Shown: positions 24,945-33,825, numbered from the stretch's first letter. The stretch: 55,972 nucleotides of DNA from Gammaproteobacteria bacterium (GCA_018826895.1 JAHJYA010000125.1:1-55972), one strand, 5' to 3'. Translations and numbers: made by a program. The notes: a model not told the origin generated them from the letters alone.

Positions 24945-25670
24945 ATTAATGCACTCGGAGTATTCGGCCTTTTGTTCAGTGCGTGGGCACCAATTGTTCA
25001 GATTGACGATATATGCGTCGCGACGGCGACTTTTTGCTTTCAGGAGAAGTTGCTCAGCTTCTGTGCGATCAGAGGCTGTTGCAACACTTCGAAACGACCC
25101 TTGACGGAAAAATATTGAAGCGTTAGTTAGTCCATATTTTTGCGCAACTGCACCGATCTCGTATTTTGCAGCGTCAAGGTTGGTGTCTCCGCCATAGACA
25201 ACACCCCATTGTACACTTGCTGCCGTTGCCGTTTGCGCCCTTTCTACTAGGGCAGCGTTTGAAGCAATAGTGAGTTGGGTATTAATCGCCACTTTTGCTG
25301 AAGCCTGTTGAAGCTTATTGTTCTCCTCCACAAGCTCTGCTAGTCGGACTTTCTCAGTTGGGTCGTTAATTTTTTCCTGTATATCAGCAAGTGCCTTGGA
25401 TAAATTTTCATTTTGTCTGGTTAGATCGTTGTTGTTGGCTTGGATTTCTTTAAGAGCTAGGTCAGAGTTAACGAGTTTTGCCCTCCATTTGAAACCAACG
25501 ATACTGCCTTCCTCGAAGCCCGCGCTGACCAGCAAGTCGTTAAATGTCATTGGAAACGCAAGTAAGAGGATTAATAAAGCGAGTAGGGACGTGTCGCGCA
25601 ATAGGGCTACTATGTCCTTCCAAGTACTCATAAAAGACGATTTCTTTTTTGGCTGCGATTCTTCGGACAT
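24939..25670 (-). CDS. Membrane-anchored coiled-coil protein with SPOR-like C-terminus (integron cassette gene)
   Basis: I do not recognise this 243-residue protein. It has a basic cytoplasmic N-terminus, one membrane helix (about 27-46, LLALLILLLAFP), a predicted coiled coil (about 68-125) with NNNDLTRQNENLSKALADIQ, and a C-terminal domain (about 150-235). The motifs WGVVYGGDTNLDAAKYEIG and SEAEQLLLKAK-like stretches in that domain resemble SPOR peptidoglycan-binding repeats. GGGGGAAG lies about 5 bases before the ATG. The sequence is clearly AT-richer than its neighbours. It starts 19-27 bases after an attC and its stop lies in another attC core, so it looks like a mobile gene cassette. Confidence 0.75.
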   Translation of the reverse strand: MSEESQPKKKSSFMSTWKDIVALLRDTSLLALLILLLAFPMTFNDLLVSAGFEEGSIVGFKWRAKLVNSDLALKEIQANNNDLTRQNENLSKALADIQEKINDPTEKVRLAELVEENNKLQQASAKVAINTQLTIASNAALVERAQTATAASVQWGVVYGGDTNLDAAKYEIGAVAQKYGLTNASIFFRQGSFRSVATASDRTEAEQLLLKAKSRRRDAYIVNLNNWCPRTEQKAEYSECINP

Positions 25671-25688
25671 GAGCTTCCCCCTGATTAG

Positions 25689-25775
25689 CCTCTAACGCCC
25701 GCAGCACGCGTGGCTTTGTAGTGAAGGCGAAACCGAAACGGAAAAGCCGTCGCTGTACCTGCGATTGTTATGTGC
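25689..25775 (-). other. attC-like integron recombination site
   Basis: On the minus strand the segment opens with ACATAACAATCGCAG and closes with CTGCGGGCGTTAGAG. The two ends pair through GTTA/TAAC (R box), leave a 3-base unpaired spacer and pair again through CGCAG/CTGCG (L box), followed inside by GGCTTT/AAAGCC. That is the attC architecture (R'' and R' cores within one mismatch of RYYYAAC and GTTRRRY). It includes the stop codon of the upstream 111-residue gene and precedes the next gene in the same direction. No integron integrase gene is in the window. Confidence 0.7.
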
Positions 25776-26103
25776 TTTTCTCATTGAATACTCCCATCCT
25801 GAAGTCTTCTTTGACTTCCTCTGGTCTGAACGCGTGGCGCAATATTTCTGCCGGGTAGATCTTTCCTGACTCGCGAGCCCGCACTATTTTCTCCATATCA
25901 GCTACGGAGGTGTTTTGATTCACTAGTGCCACCGAAACGCTGGCGATTTCAGCTCGCTTGGTTATGAATATACACAATTGTTCTATGCTCAGTCCGGTGT
26001 AGTACCCAGCGGCGATACATGAGGCGATATCTCTTGGAAAGTCACCATTGAGCTCAGCCGCTAAAGAGCTTCTATAACGTTCGTAATATTCGCCAAGCTC
26101 CAA
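25768..26103 (-). CDS. Unknown small protein (integron cassette gene)
   Basis: A 111-residue protein without recognisable domains: an acidic N-terminus (TTG start, read MELGEYYERYRSSL), a helical middle (DIASCIAAGYYTGLSIEQLC) and a charged C-terminus. The TTG is favoured by a good GGAGGT 5 bases upstream, and no ATG is available. Composition is AT-richer than the flanking chromosome. Its stop lies in the attC at 25689-25775, and CTATGTG about 25 bases before the start complements the attC core ACATAAC with one mismatch, as expected for the 5' end of the same cassette. Confidence 0.65.
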   Translation of the reverse strand: MELGEYYERYRSSLAAELNGDFPRDIASCIAAGYYTGLSIEQLCIFITKRAEIASVSVALVNQNTSVADMEKIVRARESGKIYPAEILRHAFRPEEVKEDFRMGVFNEKST

Positions 26104-26224
26104 TGGCTACCTCCGTGGCACATAGCAGTTATTAGACCGAACCCCTCATTAATCCATTATGAGAGAACTCCATAAAACTACGCCGTCTATCCCCAGCGGC
26201 TTTTATAAAGCCTTTCCCTGTCAA

Positions 26225-26392
26225 TCACTTACCATCGCCGCCAAAACCGACTCTGTATTCGCGCGACTTCCACATTTTTGTGCAGCCATGACGACCACGC
26301 TCCTTCCATGCCCGAAAAGAGTCGGCAAGCGGTGTTGAGTCAGAGCAGGTGAAGACGAGGGCGTTGCGGGCTTTTGAGAGGGTGTCGCGCAT
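26225..26392 (-). CDS. Hypothetical 55-residue protein
   Basis: A short frame, MRDTLSKARNALVFTCSDST..., with AAAAGGAGC placed about 8 bases before its ATG. A second, longer minus-strand frame overlaps it (26221-26520), so the coding frame is uncertain. No domain is recognised. A short hairpin (GGCTTT/AAAGCC, about 26199-26213) lies just after the stop and could terminate it. It precedes the cassette genes in the same direction; whether it is part of the integron remnant is unclear. Confidence 0.35.
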   Translation of the reverse strand: MRDTLSKARNALVFTCSDSTPLADSFRAWKERGRHGCTKMWKSREYRVGFGGDGK

Positions 26393-26598
26393 TCCAAGCT
26401 CCTTTTGGCTACGACGGGCCAGCGGAGCTGGCAATTGGCCGTATCGTTTGCTTCGACCATAGCATTCGCCGTAAAAACGGCAAGCAACGCGTGAGGGTTA
26501 CCCTCACACGCCTGATCCATTCCGGATGGCTTGAGGATGCCGAGTTATCCGGCGCTGGGCTGAGCCGTTAGTTCAGTACGACCCAAGCCAGCGGCGTC

Positions 26599-27546
26599 TT
26601 ACCTTTCCAGGCTTGCGCGCGCCTGTTCTGCCTCACTCTGCGCCGCCGGCGTCAACTGCTCCTTGCAGTAATCCACAAACAACTGTGCCGGCTTGGTCAG
26701 TTGTGCGCGCTTGAGCCAGGCGGCGACCAGGCCGGAGCCGGTGACGTCTTCGCTGATATTGACGCAGACCACGCGTTTGCCGTCGTAGGTGATATCGCTG
26801 TGGGGGCGGGTGACCAGGACGGAGAAGCCGAAGCCTTGGCCGACCATGCCGCGGACCATTTCGATGGAGGGTGAGCTGAAGACGATATTCGGGCTCAGGC
26901 CCAGCTCTTCGAAGATGCTGACGAAGTAGGTGCGGCTCGGCAGCACGTCGAGCAGGATCATCGGTTCCAGCGCCAGGTCGCGCAGCGACACCTGGGTTTG
27001 CCCGGCAAAGCGATGGCCTTCAGGTAGCAGGGCGTAGGGGCGCTGCGGCGGCATCAGCGGTTCGGTTTCGATGGTGCTGTCGAGGTCGTGTTCGTAGAAG
27101 ATCGTCAGGTCGAAGCGCCCGCCGGTCAGACCCTGCACCAGTTCCTGTTGTTCGCCATCGTGCAGGCGGATTTCCACGCCGGGGTAGCATTGGCCGAAGC
27201 CGGCGATCAGGCGCGGCAGGATCAGCGGGGCGACAGTTTCAAAGCAGCCGATATCAATCTGCCCGGCCACCACGTCGTTGTCGGCCAGGGCGTTCTGCTC
27301 GAACTCGTGGGCCATGCGCAGCAGCTTTTGCGCCTTGCGGTAGAAGCGCGCGCCGCTGGGTGTCAGCGAAACACCCTGGGCGTGGTGGCGAATAAACAGT
27401 TGCACGCCGAAGCTTTCTTCCAGGCCTTTGATTGCCGTGGAGATGGACGGCTGGGCGATATACAGCTTGCGCGACGCTTCGGCGACGCTGCCGCACTCGA
27501 CGGTGGTGACGAAGTACTTGAGTTGACGCAGGGTATAGGCAGCCAC
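26599..27546 (-). CDS. LysR family transcriptional regulator
   Basis: A 315-residue regulator with an N-terminal winged helix-turn-helix (residues 5-64: LRQLKYFVTTVECGSVAEASRKL, then QPSISTAIKGLEESFGVQLF) and a periplasmic-binding-protein-like effector domain from about 93. Translation begins at a GTG with GAGG a few bases upstream. It is divergent from the C-N hydrolase gene with 171 bases between starts, the classic arrangement for a LysR activator of the adjacent catabolic operon. The co-inducer is unknown but is probably that pathway's substrate. Confidence 0.92.
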   Translation of the reverse strand: MAAYTLRQLKYFVTTVECGSVAEASRKLYIAQPSISTAIKGLEESFGVQLFIRHHAQGVSLTPSGARFYRKAQKLLRMAHEFEQNALADNDVVAGQIDIGCFETVAPLILPRLIAGFGQCYPGVEIRLHDGEQQELVQGLTGGRFDLTIFYEHDLDSTIETEPLMPPQRPYALLPEGHRFAGQTQVSLRDLALEPMILLDVLPSRTYFVSIFEELGLSPNIVFSSPSIEMVRGMVGQGFGFSVLVTRPHSDITYDGKRVVCVNISEDVTGSGLVAAWLKRAQLTKPAQLFVDYCKEQLTPAAQSEAEQARASLER

Positions 27547-27717
27547 ACGGAACCTCGGTAGAACGCTTGTTTATGCCTCACCTTACTCCCCACGGCCAGG
27601 TAACCGGGCAGCGGCGGGGTGAGGATTTTGCTGGGCAGCGGCGATAAATTTCCTGGCCGCTGCGGGCATGGCTTCTGCTTGCAAGACCCATACACGCTTA
27701 TTCAAGGAGACCGCAGC

Positions 27718-28518
27718 ATGCGCCTGGCCCTCTGGCAAACCCAGGGTTTTCCCGCCGATGTCGATGCCAACCTCAAGGCCCTGGAGCCGCAGATGCAGGC
27801 TGCCGCCGCCGCAGGTGCGCAGGTGTTGCTGTGCCCGGAGCTGTGGTTGGGCGGCTACCAGGTGCCCGGGCAGATGGCTGCGCTGGCCGAGGCCGCCGAT
27901 GGCCCGGCGGCGCAACGCCTCGCGGACCTGTGTCGCGAACACGGGCTGGCGCTGTGTTACGGCTATGCCGAGCGTCACCCGGCGGGCGGCAAGCCGTACA
28001 ACTCAGCGCAGTTGATCGACGCCCAGGGTCAGCGCCTGGCCAACTACCGCAAGGCGCATTTGTTCGGGGCGATGGAGCGCGAGCTGTTCACCCCGGGCGA
28101 TGGGTTCGAGGCGCCGGTGCTGCTGAATGGTTGGCGCGTGGCGTTGCTGATCTGCTTCGACGTGGAGTTCCCCGAGGCCGTGCGCAGCCACGCCCTGGCC
28201 GGCGCCGAGCTGGTGCTCATACCCACCGCGCTGACGCCCGAATACCGCGTTGTGCCGGAACTGATCGTGCCGACCCGGGCGGTGGAGAATCAGCTGTTCG
28301 TTGCCTACTGCAACCACAGCGGGGTGGAGAATGGCCTGGCCTTTCTCGGTGGCTCCTGCGTGGCTGCGCCGGATGGCGAGCGCCTCGGTGCCTTGGCCGG
28401 TGGCGAAGGCGTGCTGGTGGTCGACCTGGACCGCAGCCAGCGCGAAAGCTGGCGTGAGCGTTTTCCGTACCTCGAAGGGCGGCGCCCGGCACTGTACGGC
28501 GAGCTGCTCAAGCGCTGA
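27718..28518 (+). CDS. Carbon-nitrogen hydrolase (nitrilase superfamily)
   Basis: The 266-residue cytoplasmic enzyme has a complete nitrilase-superfamily triad: Glu41 in LLCPELWLGGY, Lys112 in YRKAHLFG and Cys146 in LICFDVEFPE. The family hydrolyses amides, carbamoyl groups or, more rarely, nitriles. The pattern is closer to amidases (omega-amidase or carbamoylputrescine type) than to true nitrilases. AAGGAG lies 9 bases before the ATG at 27718. It is the first plus-strand gene after the LysR regulator, and the following gene set handles amines and aldehydes. Confidence 0.9.
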   Translation: MRLALWQTQGFPADVDANLKALEPQMQAAAAAGAQVLLCPELWLGGYQVPGQMAALAEAADGPAAQRLADLCREHGLALCYGYAERHPAGGKPYNSAQLIDAQGQRLANYRKAHLFGAMERELFTPGDGFEAPVLLNGWRVALLICFDVEFPEAVRSHALAGAELVLIPTALTPEYRVVPELIVPTRAVENQLFVAYCNHSGVENGLAFLGGSCVAAPDGERLGALAGGEGVLVVDLDRSQRESWRERFPYLEGRRPALYGELLKR

Positions 28519-28741
28519 AAAGGTGCGCCCTGAGCGCTGCGTTCCGCTGGATTGGTTCTTGCCTGGCCAGGCTTTTCGGGGGCTGGCCACAGGCGTGCAC
28601 GCTTAACTGGCGCGCAGCACCGAAAGGGTGCGTGGGTGACCAGCTTTTTCGTATGTCCCGGCGACATTTTTAATATTTTTCCTATCCCCAGGCTTGCGCC
28701 ACCATCACTGCGCAACGGCCAACCGGTACAAGGGGATAGTG

Positions 28742-30232
28742 GTGCATACACTCAGCGACTGGCAGCAACGCGCCCGGCAGCAAGCCTTTATCGCACAGGC
28801 CATCATTGGTGGTCGCCGTGTGGCGGCGCAGTCCGGCGCGACCTTCGCGGCCATCAACCCGGCCACCGGCCAGGTGCTGGCGCAGGTCGCCGCCTGTGGC
28901 GAGGCCGAGGTCGAGCTGGCCGTGCGCAGTGCCCGTCAGGCCTTCGCGGCGGGCGTCTGGTCGCAGCGCACGCCGGTCGAACGCAAGCAGGTGCTGTTGC
29001 GCCTGGCCGAGCTGATTCTTGAGCACCGCGACGAACTGGCGCTGCTCGACTCGCTGAATATGGGCAAGCCGGTGATGGATGCCTGGAACATCGACGTGCC
29101 CGGCGCCGCCGGCGTGTTCCGTTGGTATGCCGAGAGCCTCGACAAGCTCTATGACGAAGTCGCTCCCAGCGCGCGCAACGTGCTGGCCACCGTGACCCGC
29201 GAGGCCCTGGGTGTGGTCGCCGCCGTGGTGCCGTGGAACTTCCCGCTGGACATGGCCGCCTGGAAACTCGCCCCGGCCCTGGCCGCCGGCAATTCGGTGG
29301 TGCTCAAACCCGCCGAGCAGTCGCCGTTCTCCGCCCTGCGCCTGGCCGAGCTGGCCCTGCAAGCCGGCTTGCCGGAGGGCGTGTTGAACGTGGTGCCGGG
29401 TCTCGGCGAACAGGCCGGCAAGGCGCTCGGCTTGCACATGGATGTCGACTGCCTGGCCTTCACCGGCTCCACCGAGGTGGGCAAATACTTTATGGGTTAC
29501 TCGGCGCAGTCCAACCTCAAGCAGGTCTGGCTGGAGTGCGGCGGCAAGAGCGCCAACCTGGTGTTCGCCGATTGCCAGGACCCCGACCTGGCTGCCGAGA
29601 AGGCCGCCTTTGGCATTTTCTTCAACCAGGGCGAGGTGTGCTCGGCCAACTCGCGCTTGCTGGTCGAGCGCTCGATTCACGATGAATTCGTTGAGCGCCT
29701 GCAGGCCAAGGCCCGCGACTGGCTGCCCGGCGACCCACTCGACCCGGCCAGCCGCGCCGGCGCCATCGTCGAGGCGCGGCAGACGGCGCGGATCATGGGG
29801 TTTATCCACGGCGCCGAGGCCGAAGGTGCGCGCCTGGTCTGCGGTGGTCAGCAGCTCACCTTCAATGGCTCGGACAATTTCATCGCGCCGAGCATTTTCA
29901 CCGGCGTGAGCGCCGACAGCCGCCTGGCTCGCGAGGAAGTGTTCGGTCCGGTGCTGGCGGTGCTGCCCTTCGACAGTGAGGACGAGGCCGTGGCCTTGGC
30001 CAACGACAGCGTCTACGGCCTGGCCGCGTCGCTGTGGAGTGATGACCTCAACCGCGCCCACCGCGTGGCCCGCAACCTGCGCGTGGGCACCGTGTCGGTG
30101 AATACCGTGGACGCGCTGGACGTCAGCACGCCCTTCGGTGGCAGCAAGCAATCGGGCTTTGGCCGCGACCTGTCACTGCATGCGTTCGACAAGTACACCC
30201 AACTGAAAACGACATGGTTCCAGCTCCGTTGA
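28742..30232 (+). CDS. Aldehyde dehydrogenase (PuuC/betaine-aldehyde-like)
   Basis: A 496-residue NAD(P)-dependent aldehyde dehydrogenase. It has VVPWNFPLDMAAWKLAPAL near residue 160, FTGSTEVGKYF, the catalytic Glu in WLECGGKSANLVF, the catalytic Cys in QGEVCSANSRLLVE near 300 and EEVFGPVLAVLPF near 395. The set is close to gamma-glutamyl-gamma-aminobutyraldehyde dehydrogenases. It probably oxidises the aldehyde made by the next gene's transaminase. I start at the GTG at 28742, which has AAGGGG upstream. The 223-base gap before it holds small hairpins but no gene. Confidence 0.92.
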   Translation: MHTLSDWQQRARQQAFIAQAIIGGRRVAAQSGATFAAINPATGQVLAQVAACGEAEVELAVRSARQAFAAGVWSQRTPVERKQVLLRLAELILEHRDELALLDSLNMGKPVMDAWNIDVPGAAGVFRWYAESLDKLYDEVAPSARNVLATVTREALGVVAAVVPWNFPLDMAAWKLAPALAAGNSVVLKPAEQSPFSALRLAELALQAGLPEGVLNVVPGLGEQAGKALGLHMDVDCLAFTGSTEVGKYFMGYSAQSNLKQVWLECGGKSANLVFADCQDPDLAAEKAAFGIFFNQGEVCSANSRLLVERSIHDEFVERLQAKARDWLPGDPLDPASRAGAIVEARQTARIMGFIHGAEAEGARLVCGGQQLTFNGSDNFIAPSIFTGVSADSRLAREEVFGPVLAVLPFDSEDEAVALANDSVYGLAASLWSDDLNRAHRVARNLRVGTVSVNTVDALDVSTPFGGSKQSGFGRDLSLHAFDKYTQLKTTWFQLR

Positions 30233-30263
30233 GCTGATTACCGGATAACCCAGGAGCCTTGCG

Positions 30264-31637
30264 ATGACTGCCCCGCAGCACACCACTTCGGAATACCAGG
30301 CGCTGGATGCGGCGCACCACATCCACGCCTTTCTCGATCAGAAGGCGTTGAACGCGCAGGGCGCGCTGGTGATCGCCAAGGGCCAGGGCCTGCACCTGTG
30401 GGACACGGACGGCAAGCGCTACCTGGACGGCATGTCCGGCCTGTGGTGCACCGCCCTGGGCTACGGCCGCGCGGACCTCAACGCCGCCGCCACGCGCCAG
30501 TTGGCGGAGTTGCCGTACTACAACCTGTTTTTCCACACCACCCACCCACGGGTTATCGAGCTGTCCGAACTGCTCTTCAGCCTGCTGCCGAGCCACTACA
30601 GCCACGCCATCTACACCAACTCCGGCTCCGAGGCCAACGAGGTGCTGATCCGCACTGTGCGGCGTTATTGGCAGATTCTTGGCCAGCCGCAGAAGAAGGT
30701 GATGATCGGCCGCTGGAACGGTTATCACGGCTCTACCCTGGGTAGCACCGCGCTCGGCGGTATGGGCTTTATGCACGAGATGGGCGGCATGCTGCCGGAC
30801 TTTGCGCATATCGGTGAGCCCTACTATTTCGCCGCAGGCGGTGAGCTGAGCGAGGCCGAGTTTGGCCTCAAGGCCGCTCGTGAGCTGGAGGCGAAGATCC
30901 TCGAACTGGGCGCTGAGAATGTCGCGGCCTTCGTCGCCGAGCCGTTCCAGGGCGCTGGCGGCATGATCTTCCCGCCGGCCAGCTACTGGGCCGAGGTGCA
31001 GCGCATCTGCCGTCAGTACGACGTGCTGCTGTGCGCCGACGAGGTGATCGGTGGTTTCGGCCGCACCGGCGAGTGGTTCGCGCATGAGCATTTCGGTTTT
31101 CAGCCAGACACCCTGACCATCGCCAAGGGCCTGACCAGCGGCTACATCCCCATGGGCGGGTTGGTGCTCAGTGCGCGCATGGCCGAGGTGCTGGTGCAGC
31201 AGGGCGGCCTGTTCGCCCACGGCCTGACCTACTCCGGGCACCCGGTGGCGGCGGCGGTGGCCATCGCCAATCTCACGGCGCTGCGCGACGAGAAGATCGT
31301 CGAGACGGTGAAGAACGACAGCGGCCCTTACCTGCAGAAGCTGCTGCGCGAGACCTTCGCCGAGCATCCACTGATCGGTGAGATCCAGGGCACCGGCCTG
31401 GTCGCCGCGTTGCAGTTCAGCGAGGACAAGGCCACACGCAAGCGCTTCGCCAACGAGCACGACATCGCCTGGCACTGCCGCACGGTCGGCTTCGACGAGG
31501 GGCTGATCATCCGCTCGACCCTGGGCCGCATGATCATGGCGCCGGCCCTGGTGGCCAGCCATGCCGAGTTGGACGAACTGGTGGACAAGACCCGTCGTGC
31601 AGTGGACCGCACCGGGCGCGAGTTGAATCTGCTTTAA
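30264..31637 (+). CDS. Class III omega-aminotransferase (SpuC-like)
   Basis: The 457-residue PLP enzyme shows MSGLWCTALGYGR, YTNSGSEANEVLIRTVRRYW, GRWNGYHGSTLGS, the Asp motif CADEVIGGFGRTGEW and the PLP lysine in IAKGLTSGYIPMGG. It closely resembles polyamine:pyruvate aminotransferase SpuC in length and motifs. It would convert a terminal amine to an aldehyde with pyruvate as acceptor, feeding the adjacent dehydrogenase. AGGAG lies upstream and the gene is 31 bases from the dehydrogenase, so they are co-transcribed. The exact amine is unknown. Confidence 0.92.
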   Translation: MTAPQHTTSEYQALDAAHHIHAFLDQKALNAQGALVIAKGQGLHLWDTDGKRYLDGMSGLWCTALGYGRADLNAAATRQLAELPYYNLFFHTTHPRVIELSELLFSLLPSHYSHAIYTNSGSEANEVLIRTVRRYWQILGQPQKKVMIGRWNGYHGSTLGSTALGGMGFMHEMGGMLPDFAHIGEPYYFAAGGELSEAEFGLKAARELEAKILELGAENVAAFVAEPFQGAGGMIFPPASYWAEVQRICRQYDVLLCADEVIGGFGRTGEWFAHEHFGFQPDTLTIAKGLTSGYIPMGGLVLSARMAEVLVQQGGLFAHGLTYSGHPVAAAVAIANLTALRDEKIVETVKNDSGPYLQKLLRETFAEHPLIGEIQGTGLVAALQFSEDKATRKRFANEHDIAWHCRTVGFDEGLIIRSTLGRMIMAPALVASHAELDELVDKTRRAVDRTGRELNLL

Positions 31638-31654
31638 CAGGGAATCTATCACCC

Positions 31655-31723
31655 GTAGGAGCGGCTTTAGCCGCGAAACACCTTAATCGCGGCTAAAGCG
31701 GAATGCCGCCCAGCCGCTCCTAC
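31655..31723. repeat. REP-like palindrome (GTAGGAGCGGC...GCCGCTCCTAC)
   Basis: A 69-bp imperfect palindrome, GTAGGAGCGGCTTTAGCCGC with GCGGCTAAAGCG and GCCGCTCCTAC. It lies between the aminotransferase and the ABC binding-protein gene; the rest of the 262-base gap shows no gene. Confidence 0.7.
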
Positions 31724-31899
31724 GAGAGCAAAAGCGACAGGCGATGCGCCTCAACATCGCCTGAAAACCGCCCCGCAGAGGGCGGCGAAGAATCAGGCGC
31801 CGATCCAACGAGGTCGGCCCATGCACATGCAATTCGGCCTCTGGCCAGTACCTGCCCCACGCAAACCAACAACGAGCCAACAGGCTGTGGGAGTGCTTC

Positions 31900-32886
31900 A
31901 TGAAATCGTCCTTGCGCCACCGTATCGCCCGCTCTTTCGCATGTTCCGCCCTGGCCGCCGGCATGGCTGCCAGTGCCCAGGCCGGCACCCTGACCCTGGG
32001 GCACACCACCTGGGTTGGCTACGGCACCCTGTATCTGGCCCGCGACCTCGGCTACTTCAAGGAGGCCGGTCTCGACCTGCAACTGACCACCATCGAGGAA
32101 GCCTCGATGTACATGGCCGCCCAGGCCTCGGGCAAGCTGTCCGGCTCGGCCTCGACCATCGACGAGATCCTCAAGTACCGCTCCAAGGATTTCTGCTTCA
32201 AGGCAGTCGCGGCGCTGGATGAGTCCCACGGCGGCGACGGCATCGTGGTGCAGAACGACATCGCCGATATCCAGGGCCTCAAGGGCAAGTCGGTGGCGGT
32301 CAACGAAGGCTCGGTGTCGCAGTTCTGGCTGAGCTACCTGCTCAAGCAGGCCGGCATGAGCATGGCCGACATCGAGGTGCAGAACATGACCGCCGATGAC
32401 GCCGCCTCGGCCTTTATCGCCGGCCACGTACCGGCGGCGGTGACCTGGGAGCCGAACCTGACCATGGTCAAGCAGAAGGGCAACGGCAAGGTGCTGATCG
32501 ACAGCGCGGCCACCCCGGGGGTGATCGTCGACGTGGTGGCATTGTCCTGCGAGGTCATCGAGCAGCAGCCAGACGACGTCAAGGCGCTGGTCGCCGGCCT
32601 GTACAAGGCGGTGGAGTACACCAAGACCCACCCGCAGGAGGCCTACGAAATCATGGCCAAGGGTGTGGGCGGCTACCTGTCCAAGCCGCAAGACCTGGCC
32701 GAAGCGGCCAAGGGCGTGAAGTTCTACGACCAGGCCATGAGCGAGAAGCTGCTCGGCACGCCGGGTAAACCGGGGGATATCGCCGGCATTATCGAACTGG
32801 CCAACGAGACCTGGAGCACCCTGCAGGGCAAGCCCTATGCGGTGAGCTACGAGGACCTGGTGGATACCGCGTTCGTTACGCCGTAA
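31900..32886 (+). CDS. ABC transporter substrate-binding protein (NMT1/SsuA/TauA-like)
   Basis: The 328-residue precursor has a signal peptide ending AAGMAASAQAG. The mature part opens LTLGHTTWVGYGTLYLARDLGYFKEAGLDLQL, the typical start of the NMT1/SsuA/TauA family, followed by KGKSVAVNEGSVSQFWLSYLLKQAG and VPAAVTWEPNL. Relatives bind aliphatic sulfonates, taurine, nitrate, thiamine precursors or other small molecules. Permease and ATPase genes follow, making a complete importer. GGGAG is placed before the ATG. The ligand is unknown; context suggests a nitrogenous compound. Confidence 0.9.
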   Translation: MKSSLRHRIARSFACSALAAGMAASAQAGTLTLGHTTWVGYGTLYLARDLGYFKEAGLDLQLTTIEEASMYMAAQASGKLSGSASTIDEILKYRSKDFCFKAVAALDESHGGDGIVVQNDIADIQGLKGKSVAVNEGSVSQFWLSYLLKQAGMSMADIEVQNMTADDAASAFIAGHVPAAVTWEPNLTMVKQKGNGKVLIDSAATPGVIVDVVALSCEVIEQQPDDVKALVAGLYKAVEYTKTHPQEAYEIMAKGVGGYLSKPQDLAEAAKGVKFYDQAMSEKLLGTPGKPGDIAGIIELANETWSTLQGKPYAVSYEDLVDTAFVTP

Positions 32887-32919
32887 GCGTTTCGCTCCCC
32901 TCTGCGCAGAACTCGCCCT

Positions 32920-32966
32920 GTGGGAGGGGCTTCAGCCGCGACCGTCGCCGCTGAAGCGCCTCCCAC
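32920..32966. repeat. REP-like palindrome (GTGGGAGG...CCTCCCAC)
   Basis: A 47-bp hairpin with GTGGGAGGGGCTTCAGC and GCTGAAGCGCCTCCCAC arms lies between the binding-protein and permease genes. Such a structure could protect the binding-protein message from 3' decay. Confidence 0.7.
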
Positions 32967-33034
32967 GGATGCAGGTTGATGCCGAAGGGAGAGGGGCCTG
33001 ACTGCACTTTTCTGCTCGCAACACGAGGTGGTTG

Positions 33035-33825
33035 ATGGCCACGCAAAAAAACTGGGTGCAGCGCTGCCTGACCCCGAAAGTCGAACTGCCACGCAAGCTG
33101 GTGCTCAGCGCCGGCACGTTGTGCTGGCTGCTGGTGCTCGGCCTGTGGGCCGGGTTTTCCTATGGCGGCGTGGTGCCGTCGATGTTTCTGCCGACGCCGG
33201 GCGATGTACTCGCTGCCGGCGTACGCCTGACCAATGACGGCACCCTGGGCAAGCATGTGCTGGCCAGCCTGGAGGTGGTGCTGATCGGGTTCGTGATTTC
33301 TTCCGTGGTTTCGGTGCCGCTGGGCCTGCTGATGGGCAGCTTCCGCATCGTCCAAGCGTTCCTCGAGCCGCTGGTGAACTTTATCCGCTACCTGCCGGTG
33401 ACCTCGTTCGTGCCGCTGTTCATTCTGTGGATCGGCATTGGCCTGGAACAGCGCGTGGCGGTGATCATCTTCGGCGTGTTCTTCCAGCAACTGGTGATGA
33501 TCGCCGACGTTTCCAAAGGCGTACAAAAGGACCTGATCAACGCCAGCTACACCCTCGGTGCCAGCCGCCGCGACGTGGTGCTGCACGTGCTCGGGCCGGC
33601 CTCGCTGCCGGGCATCCTCGACACCCTGCGGGTAACCATGGGCTGGGCCTGGACCTATCTCGTGGTAGCCGAGCTGGTCGCCGCCAGCAGTGGTTTGGGC
33701 TACATCAGCCTCAAGGCCATGCGCGGCTTTCAGGTCGACGTGATCTTCCTCGCCATCGCCATCATCGGCCTGCTCGGGCTGATCACCGACCAGCTGTTCC
33801 GTCTGCTTCGACTGAGGATTGCCGC

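Noticed and set aside
28682..31652. Two long minus-strand frames of about 490-510 codons
   Set aside because: Antisense to the aldehyde dehydrogenase and aminotransferase genes; no motifs or ribosome sites.
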